This document shows positions 1 through 10,215 of a stretch of DNA of 64,000 nucleotides, in pieces (the stretch's first letter is position 1; each line of letters begins with the position of its first letter). The translations under genes and the position numbers were made by a program. The notes beneath the pieces were generated by a model. That model was not told the DNA's origin and did not search any database. It saw only the letters and a program-made list of their open reading frames with translations. This DNA is from Thecaphora thlaspeos (taxonomy: Eukaryota; Basidiomycota; Ustilaginomycetes; Urocystidales; Glomosporiaceae): the NCBI GenBank assembly GCA_900291925.1, contig UWYS01000009.1, positions 620,001-684,000 of the forward strand. Direction: 5' to 3'.

Positions 1-3000
1 GTGATCGCAGCGAGAAGACCAGAGGGTGCAAAGAAGCTCAACCGTTGTGTCAGCTCTGGCACGGCGTTGCACTGTCGACGCACTTCAGCCTCCCGATTGC
101 CGCAACAGCAACTCACCCTCGTCTCTTTGGTCAGCTCCTCTTGCGGCGCTGGCGTGACGTTGGCTTCGTTCGCAAGCTCGGTAGGCGTCTCGACCTTTTC
201 AACCCTGTTTTTGCCAAAGCGCAGCTTGCTCATCAGACCGCTGCCGCCCGGCGTCTGCGGACCTGCCTCGGCGAGTTGGGATCCGATCTCGGATGGCGTT
301 GCCGCTCCCGCATGCTTCGGCGCCGCTGGGGCTGTACCGTTCTTGCTGATCGAAAAATAGTTGCCCGCCGAGCTTGAGGCGGCCCCATTAGCATGTTTTG
401 AGGGAGGGGCGACGGGTGTCCGCTGCGCCGCTGCAGAGAGCGGGCCGGCGCCCCCGGGCGTGAAGGCAGCTGTACGGGGCGGCGTTGCCACCGCCATCGT
501 CATGCCTGGCGTGGACGGGCCCCGTCTGATGCCTGGTGTCGAAGAGCCCCATTTGTTAGCGTGAAGAATGCGGTCCAGCCCGGGAGTAGCCACAGCACCG
601 TTGCCGGCGCCGCCGTGTGCCTGCTGCCGGCCACGCATCTGCTCCTCGGCGTGGACGAAGCCGGCAAAGAGGTTGCGCAGAACCCACCTCGCCGCCTGGC
701 CGCGCTGATTGTCTTTGAAGTCGTCCAGGTCGACGCAGTCGGCGAACTCGTCGACGTAGAACTCGGCCTCAAAGCATCTCGGCTCCTCGAGATGGACAGT
801 CAATGCTCCGCTCTTGGTATCGACCGAGCACCACAGCGGCGTGACCCCTTGTCCTTCGATCCTCTCTTTGACAGTCTCGAGTGTGTCTCCGGGCGTCAGT
901 TGCGGCCTCCATCGCTCGTGCATCGAAGCCGGGATCTGGGACGACTGCAACGCTGCAGCACGAACCTCGGCGGCGTCGAATTCGCCTAGGCAGACGCCTT
1001 TCACCACGTCCCAGAGGGTGACGGCGCCCGTGCTGCTGATCGCCAGTACGTGTCGCCGATCGTTGAGCATGGACGAGCGTATCAGGCCGTGGGAGCCGAG
1101 GATACTGTCGTCTGGCGTGACGCGCAGCGGCTGCGCCTCTTCAGCCACCTCACGGTCCTCGAAGGTGAGCCGCTTCTGGAAAGCTGGCTCGTCATCATCG
1201 TCGTCGTCGTCTTCGTTTCCGGCGTCGTCGCTGCCGACGTCCGATCCGGCACTCCAAGAGCGGGCGATGCCACTGATTGTTTCATTCACCGGCGCAAAGC
1301 GAGGGCTGGCCGAGCGGGTGCTCGCAGGCCGTTGACGGCCGTCCATGGCCTGAACACTGGCGAGCTGAGAGTGGACTGCCGCCGCCGCCGCTGATGGCGT
1401 TGCCGGAGGGGAGAGGCCCGGATGGCCCTGCTCGATCGAGAGGCGACTCAGGGCCGAGCGGACAGCAAAGCCCGAGGAGGTAGGGTCGTCATCGTAGCCT
1501 CGAGGATCGCGCATGCTGATGCTGCCGAGCCCGATCTGGTCGCCGTAAGGGTCGCTGACGGGCGCCAGGCTCACGAGACTGTCGAATGGGATCCCGTGCA
1601 TGGTGGCGGACAGGTCGGAACCGCCACCGGGTGGCAGGTCCATGGCGGCTGAGAGGGCGATAGCGGGTCCGTTGAGCGAGGCCACCGAATCGTTCCTCGC
1701 CGCAAAGCGACCATTCCTCGGCTGAGCAGGCGGCGGCGTGTGTGGCTCGATGAAGCTGACCGACGTCTGCCTCGAGAGGTCCGGCGCAACGTGTTCGACG
1801 TTGAGGCGAGCCGGATCCGCGCCGTCATAGACGGCGCTGCGGATGGAATGGAGGCTGCTGACGGAGCGACGGCCGCCATACTGCTCGTACGAGCGACGGG
1901 ATGGCAGACCTCCGATGGGGTAAAGCGCCTCGCGCTCCGTCCTGCGCGAGATGTCTCGCCAGCGACGAACGCTGGAGCTGCCGGTGGCGGTCCAGAAGTA
2001 AGTGTCGTCGAGAGCAACAATTTTCTGGACACCGGCCTTTGCGTCCCTGCGATAGTAGGCGGCGATCCCGTCGTCATCGTCGTCGGCCAGGTCGTCGTCC
2101 CTCTCGCGGCAGAGGACGACGCACTCGCCCTCGGAGACTTCTGCGCACCGCTCCCAGTCGACCTTGCAGACGTAGCCCTGCCTGTCGCCCGAGTAGAAGA
2201 CGTCGAGGTCCGGGTGCGCGGAGTAGAGCGACCAGACACTGTCGGAATGATGCGTGAAGGTGTGGAGGCAGCGCTGCTCGCCGAGCGACCAGAGGCGGAT
2301 GGTGCTGTCGGACGAACCGGAGAGAAGGTGGCGTCCGTCTTCGCTAACGAGGACGCTGCGGATGCTGTCGGTGTGGCCGATAAGCTCGGCGCAATTCTGG
2401 CCGCTACGTGGGTCCCAGACTTTGACGTGCCGTTCGGGCGAGCCGCTAGCCAGGACACTGCCACTCGGGTTGACGCCGAGAGCGTAGACCGACGTCTTGT
2501 CGGCAAACTCAAACATGGGCGCGGGTCGCGTCTCGCGGATGTCCCATAACTTGATGGAGCGGTCGAAGCCGCCGCTGGCGACGTAGTCGGACTCGCCGGC
2601 GTGGGCAAGGGCCTTTACGTAGTCCTTGTGTGTGCCCAGCACCTGCGGACAGAGGCTGCTCTGAGGATCGTGCGGGTTCCAAATCTTGACGGTGCGGTCT
2701 GACGAGGCCGAGACCACTGTGATGCGATGAGAGGTGGAAGGAAGAGCGGCGACCTTGGTCTGATCAGATGAGAAATGTGCACCGGAGAACGGACAACAAG
2801 AGGAGGGAGAGCGCACTCACACGTCTGGTTGCGGTTGCAGAGGAGAATTTCGTTGATCCAGTCGGTGTGGGACTGGACGCACTGTCGGAACTGGGTCGGC
2901 CTGGCCTGATTGGCGCGCAGCGAATCGACCTGCCAGCCGTCGGCGGCGGCGTCGTGCGGGTAGCCGTCTGCGTGCCCGCGATCGCCGCCGAGCAGGCCCT

Positions 3001-3421
3001 CTGTCTCGTCGCCGTCTTTCGGATCGGCTTCGCCGTGGTCCACCGAGTGCCAGGCTTTGGGCTGGCCAAACTTGGACCTGGACCTCCCGCGCATGGGGAG
3101 GCCGAGCTCCCATGCCCCTACGAGTCCGTCCCTGCCGCCGGTGTAGAGTATGCCTGGCGGGGAGAGGTGGTGCTCGTGGTCTGTGTCGCCGGATGCGATG
3201 CATGTTGTGGTGTCGATGGCGAGCGACGAGACGGCGAGGGTGTGCTTGGGATGAGCGGGGGCGGTCGAGGTGGATGCTTCCGGTGGGGGTCGGGGCATCT
3301 CCGAGGGGAGCAGGATGGGCCCGGTGCCGAATTTGCGGTCCGCGCCTAGAGGTGGGAGAGAGAAGTAGCGGGACGGCTGCTGGCTGGGCAGGACGTACGA
3401 GATCATCTTTACGGTCGGCAT
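1..3421 (-). CDS. WDR48/UAF1-like WD40-repeat protein (partial, 3' end beyond window)
   Basis: WDR48/UAF1 proteins are WD40 scaffolds that activate deubiquitinases of the USP1/12/46 group; that role is inferred from the family. Exon 1 (3421-2821) starts with [12 protein letters not shown] and carries [12 protein letters not shown] and [14 protein letters not shown] 104 bp intron (2820-2717, GTGAGT..CACAG) joins it in phase to exon 2 from 2716, giving [14 protein letters not shown]. Further propeller blades follow (for example around 2519, [20 protein letters not shown]). The C-terminal part has [19 protein letters not shown] (about 1045-985), typical of the WDR48-specific region (DUF3337) rather than of a generic WD40 protein. 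A Ser/Thr/Pro-rich linker follows, and the frame stays open to base 3. A strong donor GTGAGT (116-111) suggests one more intron crossing the edge. The closest alternative is another WD40 scaffold, but the order of motifs fits WDR48 (fungal Bun62/Duf1 type). Confidence 0.85.
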
Positions 3422-4283
3422 GGCGGGCAGATAGGACAGGGGAGCTGGGGTGGAAGTTGCGATTGCCGCGATTGGCCGCTCGATGGCGAAGTCGGTCTGG
3501 TGCTGCTGTGCTGCTGTGCTGTTGTATGGCTCGCCCGCACTCGCTTGCTGCTTTGCTCGATGGGTAGGCGAGGAGGGAAGCAGAGGGGCGAGGTGTCAGG
3601 CCGCCCGAAACGTTACGCCGACAGAGACGAGTGACAATGGTCGTTCCGCATAGATGGGGGGATCCGCGGTGCTGGCGGCAGGTGGGTTGGGGGGAGCCAC
3701 TGATGCGGGAGGAGGCGACGCTTAGGGTCCGGGCGCAAGGCGGATCATCCGGTGGAGGAGACAGCGAGAGGGAGCCGAGGCGCGGTGAGGGGAGGAAAGA
3801 TGCGGAGATGCCCGCTGGCCGTCCGTCAAGACCGCAGAATGAGTTGGATGGAAAGGCGTAGGGGCGGCCCGGAGCTGCAGCTGGAGTTGGGTGCTAGGTT
3901 CTGTCTCGGAAGGCACCCGTCCATCCATGCGTCTGCTCTCTTGGCCCCATCTCCGCTCTCGATCCGCGCGACAGCTGCCGGACGCACGCGGGCACGGGCC
4001 GAAACCCGGCCAGGGCAGCCAGGCGCTTCTCCACGCCGCGCGCAGTCAGCAACCTCGCTCGCTTGGCTCAACTCGACTTTTGACCCTTTTTCGCCATCAT
4101 CGGGCCTGGCCTGTCTCCCGACCCTCGACCCTCGACCTGCGTCCCTCCCAGCCACGGCACCCGCGCCCTTCCTCTTGCAGGCGTCTGCCGCCTGCCTGCC
4201 CCCCCTATATCGAGCATATAATCAACAGAACGAGGCAGAAAGCACCGCCATCCTACTCTCGGGCCAGCCACTCAACCTACACC
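3422..4283. promoter_or_regulatory. Divergent promoter region between the WDR48-like and MED25-like genes
   Basis: About 860 bp separate the two divergent start codons. A TATA-like patch (tatatcgagcatataatc, about 4206-4223) lies some 60-75 bp upstream of the MED25-like ATG. The rest is GC-rich with CT-rich stretches. No gene or RNA was recognised. Confidence 0.5.
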
Positions 4284-7043
4284 ATGCCTACAACCGCGCC
4301 CCCCACCGTTGCCCCGCAGCAGGCCCTCTTGCCAGAGGCTCTCATCGTCTTCACGATCCTCGACCACCCCGCTATCAGGGCAGCTTGGTCCACCCTCGTC
4401 GCACCATTGCTCGAGTCGATTGCAGCAAAGGTGTCCGCGCTGCAACCAGGATCCAGGCTGCTCATTGGCGCAGTCGTGTACCGCCCCGCTCCCGTCGCCG
4501 ACCTCGACTCGCTCCTCCGCTACAGATCTACCTTGGCAAAGCTCCCCTTTGTCACAGGATCAAAGTTCCTCAGTCACGCCGCCAAGAACCCGCGTTGGCT
4601 TGATTGGATCGCATCATCGTCATCGTCTCCATCGCCATCGTCCCGCAACGCACAGTGGGACTGGCTCGACTCGCCACTCGAAGCCTCGCAGGACGAGCTC
4701 GGCTTCAGTGACAACAATCAGGGCGACCTCGCAAAAGCACCGGCGCTTGAAGCTCTCGTCGGCGCACTCGAGGTGTGTCTTTGGCCTTGACCATTCATCT
4801 GCTCTTCACTCATTCGCTCAAGTTCAGCCGCTGATCCAACTCGGTCTCCCCTTGACTCCTTCTGACCTCCTCAGCTCTTCGAAATCCGCGACACCGAACG
4901 TTCGTCGCGATTGCCTGGCTTCGCTCTCCTAGCTCCGCAAAGATCGAACGTCGTCTCCAGGCACCTCTTACACGTCTCCACCTCCGATGCGCTCCTACCG
5001 CTCGACATCTCCACGACGTCGATCTTCAATCAGTCAGCATCCAACGATGACGCCACAGCCGCCGACATCTGCTCCAGACTGGCGCAGCGGGGCGTCTCAA
5101 TAACCTCGTGCGGGCTCAAAGGCTCACAGACAAAAGACTTAGCAGCGGCAGCTTCAAGTCCAGGATACGTTCCGGCGTTGCAGCCATCCAACGGCATTGA
5201 GAAGCTTCATCGTCTGGTGGCCGACGCAGGAAGCCTCTCCGACGACAACATCTCGCAGCTCCTCCCAGCACCGCTAAAGGACCAGATACAGAGCGAGACC
5301 TTCCTCGTAGTATCCGGTGTGGCCGTGGCGCCGGCCTCGGCGTCCAAGAAACGGGGGAGGGGCGAAGAAGCTGAAGAAGGCTTCTCCCTCTCGACCCCCG
5401 ATGGGCCGTCCGCCGTCAAGCGAACCAAGTCTGGCTCCATCTCCAAGGTTGAGCCTGGGCAGCCGTCATTTCAATTTCCGCAGGGTATTAACACCGCCAG
5501 CCTCTCGGCACAGGCGGCCGCCCTGCAGCAGAAGATACCCAAGCTGCATCCCTCGGTCTCGACAAAAATCATCTTCCTCAAGCAGCAGCAGGAGGTTATG
5601 TTCCGCAACCTCTCCCTGATTGCAGCCCAGCTGCTCAAGGCAGAAAAAGAAGGGATGGTCAAGAACCCGGGGCCGGGCATGAACCGGCCCTATCTCGAGC
5701 AGTTGCGCAACCAGCTCATCTCCCAGCAGCAGGGCCTTCGCACGCTCATCCAAATGGTGGTCACGGGAGCCGAGCAGAACCCCAACTTCAACGTCTGCCT
5801 GCAGTCGCTCGTGAATATCGACAAGGAGGCCAGAGAGATGGGCGTCATCCTCGGTGGGCCGAGCAGCGGCCAGCCCGACGTCGCACGGCCGGCGCGCAGC
5901 GGATCCGTCACGAGCAACGACAGCTCGACCACCTCGCAGCCGGTCACCCTGCCCGGCGCCGCCAGACCCCCCGTCACGGACGTGAACGCTGGCGCGGGCG
6001 TCGGCAACAGCGGTCGACCTGCAGCTCAGCCTGCCGGCGGTCAGAACGCACAGGCGGCGGTCGCCGGCACTGCAGCCTCGGCACAGAGTAATCCGGCGCG
6101 ATCCAGACCGTTCTGGAGGGGCCCCATCACCTGGAGCGTCATCAGCGATCCCACGACCAGGACGAAGCGCGAGATTTCGACTTTTGTATCGGCGACCAGC
6201 AACGCTAACGCATTTGAGAAGCTTATGCTTCCCTGGCCGGACCGGCTCCAGATCACGGCGATCAGCCAACTGACGCCCCGAAACCTCCAGATCTACGCGC
6301 AGAGTCAAGGTGCTCCCTACGTGCTCTTCGCATCCGAGGCGCCGAGTACCGCGTCAGGCGGGGAGGGAGCTGCTGCGGTCCCGCCCGAACGCAATTCGAC
6401 GATGTACGCCAGCCTAGCGGGGAGCCTCGATGCCAAGAAGAGCTGTGCGTTCATCCGGCATGGCAGCAGCGCCGGCTCTGGGCTGATACTGTTTGCTACC
6501 ACCCAGCCAACCAGCTCGGCCGAGAGGAACGTTGCGCCGGGAAGCGTGCCGCCGAAACTCATCGGCGTGCTCTTCAAGGATCCGGTCCCGTTTGCGAGAC
6601 TGCTGGCAGCGCAGGCCGCACAGCAACAGCAGCAACAGCCGCAGCAACAACAGCCGCAGCAGGCGCCTCCAACACAGCCACCGCCACCGCCACTCCAACA
6701 GCAACAGCAGCCACAGCCACCACCGCAGCAGCAGCAACAGCAGCCACAGCCACAACCACAATTACAGCCACAGCCTCAAGCACAGATTCCCCTTTCGACC
6801 ATGCCAGTGCCCGCTCCCGCTGTTGGCGGCGGCGTGCCCGTACCAACAGATTTAGCGAGCCTGGCACAATTGCTGGGTCTGGGAACGCAAGGAGCCGCCG
6901 CCGCCGGGTTGATGAGCGGGGACCTTACCACAGATGGCACCCAGATGGACCAAGGCCAACAACAACAACATCAGCAGCAGCAGCAGCAGACGCTGCAGCC
7001 CGTAACGATAGAACAGCTTCGAGCCCTCGGCCTATTGCAATAG
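4284..7043 (+). CDS. Mediator subunit 25-like protein (VWA domain plus PTOV/ACID-like domain)
   Basis: Two exons, 4284-4772 and 4875-7043 (phase 0 intron GTGTGT..CTCAG), encode 885 aa. Residues about 10-270 read as a von Willebrand A-like fold (EALIVFTILDHPAIRAAW, later GFALLAPQRSNVVSRHLL and RLAQRGVSITSCGL), matching the MED25 N-terminal layout. The middle is helical and Ser/Ala-rich. From base about 6100 a second domain begins with FWRGPITWSV and ends with PPKLIGVLFKDPVPFARLL, like the MED25 PTOV/ACID activator-binding domain. The C-terminus is a long Gln/Pro tract (6619-6780), then a second poly-Gln run (6958-6990). The ATG at 4284 is chosen because it opens the VWA homology and lies just upstream of the intron. 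Its inferred role is to link activators to Mediator in the nucleus. Identity rests on pattern match to the family; a diverged VWA protein is the alternative. Confidence 0.68.
6619..6990 (+). repeat. CAG/CAA/CCA-rich low-complexity tract (poly-Gln/Pro coding)
   Basis: Cryptic trinucleotide repeats of CAG, CAA and CCA code for Gln- and Pro-rich runs in the tail of the MED25-like protein (6619-6780), with a second Gln run at 6958-6990. Synonymous CAG/CAA mixing indicates selection for the amino-acid run rather than a pure slippage array. Confidence 0.85.
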
Positions 7044-7528
7044 AACCTCCCTGCATTGTTCAATCCATACCTTGTTCACCGACGACGGAAGGCAATTCGG
7101 GACTGCTGAGTTTTGAGGAGCAGACTTGCTCGCTGGCGTGTGGTCTGCCTCATGGAAACCTTGTCGTACATCGGCTTTCACGGCGAGAGAATCTCGACGT
7201 TGAGCCGCCACTAAAACGTCAGCTTACCGCAAGCCTTCCCCTGTCAGCTGGACCGGACCGGATTGGTGAAACCTCGATAAGTGGAACGGCCTCGTCTTCA
7301 GCCCTGCCCCCCTTATCGGAGCGCCATCATCGTCAACAAGGAGTGTTGCGCACAGACGTCTGTGATCCGAGCAAGTTTGAAGGCGTTTCGAGCGTTGTAA
7401 AGCATTGTACGTGTGCATGCGATCTGGGCCGGTCGTCCTCACGGAAAGGCCGGGAGGAGCGGCCCAATGTGGTATTCTGGTACTTGTAAGAATCTAAGAA
7501 ATGGTATCATCGCGCGCTCCTCGCCCCT
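7044..7528. other. Convergent 3' intergenic region
   Basis: This lies between the ends of the MED25-like gene (plus) and the 7TM gene (minus). It should hold both 3' untranslated regions. No convincing gene, repeat or RNA was found. Confidence 0.5.
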
Positions 7529-10215
7529 TTAGCTATCCGACCTGTACGATTGACTCCTAGCCATGCGATTGCGGTTCTGCCTTGTCGCCTCCTCTACCGC
7601 CAACTCCGGGTCTGTCTCTGGACTCCCCCACACGGCCGGAGGCGTCCAACCTGGTTGAGACTCGGCGATGCCCAGACCGACCAGGACGGCATCGCGCCTG
7701 TCGTCAGCGGACCGGCGGTTGGACGAGTCGGTCAGACTGGACCGATGGCTGCGGTCCGAACGGCGTACATCGTTGGCCGTCACAGCCGGAGCAGGCGCGG
7801 CGGGCCAAGATGTAGATGGGTGCAGGAAAGAGGTGAGGCTGGTGACGCTCTTGCTGTTGGCGTTGTCGTCGAACCGGCTCGAGCTGAGTAGACCCGTGGT
7901 GGAGCGGGGCGTCCAGGGTGTGTTGGGCGTCCACGGTGTAGAGGGGCTCGTAACATCCGTCGCAGGAGAGAAGGCGTAGCCGCACGTCGGAGAGTGTCGG
8001 CCGGAAGATGGTTCGTCGCGGTGGTAGACTTCGATGGCGCCTACGATCGGATCGACCTCGGGACGCTCGTAGCGATGCGCCACGGTTTGCTCGATCGTCA
8101 CGCCGTGCGGCGCCGATCGATCGACGGGCGAGTCGTCGCTGTACTTGCCGTTGACTTCCTCCTCCTTGAAGTCGTCGTCGGCGTCTGAATAGAGGGTTTG
8201 GTTACTCGGTCTTCGCGCGTTGGACTTGGCGGCCATGAACCCGCTTAGGGTCGTCGCGTCCCCGTCCGCCCCTACGTCGGACGTCTGCTTTCGCTCGTCA
8301 AAGGGGCTCATCGCCAGAAGGACATCTGCGTTCAAATGCTTGCCGCTTCTCGCCGAGCCTGTCTGGCCGGGCGCGGCGGACAGAAGCTCCATCGAGCGTC
8401 TCCGGAACGGCAGAGCAGCCCAGGCGAGAGTGCTCCTTCGACCCTGGCTCTTCTGACCAGCAGAAGCAACGGAGGAAGCGGTAGCGCGCGCCGTGTCGCC
8501 GAGGTTGCCGCTGTTTGCGGTGCGCTTCAGCCTTGGTCGCAGTGCACCGGGCCCGCTGGCTGCCAGGTTGTGCCAGATGGGCTCGTACGTTCTTCCGAGG
8601 ATACGAAAGAAGACTGCCCCTCCGCACAGTATGGCGCCGTAGTTGCACCACAAAAGACCCTGGGTCAGCACGACGTCGGCGCGGTTACGCTCCCAGTTGG
8701 CATACCACTGGAGCGCCATCGCCACGCCGAGGCCCGAGTAGATGAAGCATCCCGATCCCAGGCCGATGGTCTGGATCAGGATGTCGGTGAAAACCTTTTC
8801 CAGGTAGCGTGTCTGCGCGCGTCGGCCACCGCCTTGTCTCGACGGCTTGACAGCGGGAAAGAAGGTGGGAGCGGGTGTGTCCCGCTCCTCGAGCTGGCCA
8901 GCCGAGACGGAGTTCAGAGATGCATGCTGGTCGCTTGCCCTCCCCGACGAGTCCTCCGATTCGTGTGAGCTCGAAATTGCAAGGAAGCGGCGGGGCATGG
9001 CCCACAGCGTCTCACCCAACGTCCGACTGCGAACGCGCGACAGCGCGGCGACGCCGTCACGGTTGACCGAGGTTGCGATGCCGGCCGCTTGCTTGACCTG
9101 TTGCTCCATCTGACGTTCTCGCTGCTGGGCGAACGACTCGCTGAATGACTGCGTCTGTATGAGGCCATTGAGCGTCTTGATCTACCGCCGCACTAGGAGC
9201 GCCAGGGAGCCGCCGGCAACCACCTCGGCGACGCCGATGACGAAGCCCGTCACGCTCCAGATTGCGTAAGCCACGCAGACCCAGTGGCAGGCGTCGAGCG
9301 TCTCGTACCAGATGACCTGGCTCTGCAGGAGCATGTCGCGATTCAACTCGTTGGCCGAACCGGCCCACAGCTCTTGTCACTGCGTCAACTTGGTCAGCGC
9401 CGATCGCCAGCGGGTGTCGGCCTGGTAAATTGGAACAGCGATGGCGGTGAGGTGTACGAGGGGTGCCGCGGCAAAGGCGACGTTGACGACGCGCGGCTTG
9501 ATGCCGATGCGAAGCGCGAGAGATGGCGGCTTGTTGGACTGCGGCGAGATGGACTTGAGCGCATCGGGGCGTGCCATGGCGACTCCTAGCATGGCCAGGT
9601 ACGCGCCGAGGGCCAGCGGCATCCAGATCAAAGTGGTCCACAGGAACAGGTGGTCCGCCTGTATCTGCGACTTTCCCCAGGCAATACACAGCGCGTCGCT
9701 GTTCGAGGCAGCGACAAGGGACGGGAAGGAGACGAGGGGAGGGAGCGGAACAGCAGGAGGGGCGCCAAAAGCAGGTCGCGACAGGGCTTAGTTGAATACG
9801 ACGCGCCAGCTGGGCACACTTACAATGCAATGAGGACGACGCCATAGACCAGGACAATGACGCAGAAGTTTGTGATGGAGTTGGGGACGATGAGGCTGCC
9901 GTCGGGCCTCTGCGACAGCCGAAAGAGCCAGAGAGCCTTGTCGTGGAAGCGGCGGGCGATGATCAAGGTGAGCATGAGCATGAGGCAAGCGGTGATGCCG
10001 ACGAGGACCTTGCAGTGGACGTAGACGGCGCGTCCGAGGTCTGGCTGAAAGAGGATGTTTAGAAAGTGACGGAGATCCTCGACGGACGTGGGCGACGAGG
10101 CGAGGTGGGCGGGGAGCCATGCTCGTTGGAAGTCGTGCGGGCGGCGGACGGCCCACATGCTGCGGCGAGGCGGTGCCAGCAGGTGAAAGTGCCGGTGCAG
10201 CGCCTGGTAGGCCAT
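7529..10215 (-). pseudogene. Seven-transmembrane (GPCR-like) protein with two in-frame stop codons
   Basis: Exon 1 (10215-9824) ends at GTAAGT; a 126 bp intron (9823-9699, CTCGAACAG acceptor) joins it in phase to exon 2 from 9698. From there one frame runs to the stop at 7529 but is broken by TGA (9379-9377) and TAG (9184-9182). Both sides of each stop look coding. Seven hydrophobic segments are visible: KVLVGITACLMLMLTLIIAR, NFCVIVLVYGVVLIAF, FLWTTLIWMPLALGAYLAML, VVNVAFAAAPLVHLTAIAVP, WVCVAYAIWSVTGFVIGVAE, TIGLGSGCFIYSGLGVAMAL and LLWCNYGAILCGGAVFFRIL. A Ser/Thr/Pro-rich tail of about 350 residues follows. Topology resembles a fungal GPCR, but I do not recognise the family. The stops may be disabling mutations, assembly errors, or lie in two cryptic short introns of 60 and 72 bp, both multiples of three. 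The ORF after the second stop (9109-7529, 526 codons) is intact, so decay, if real, is recent. Confidence 0.65.

Noticed and set aside
1571..2608. 345-codon minus-strand frame and a 269-codon plus-strand frame (1740-2549) in the WDR48-like gene
   Set aside because: Ser/Arg/Pro-rich nonsense composition; the WD40 repeats lie in a different minus frame.
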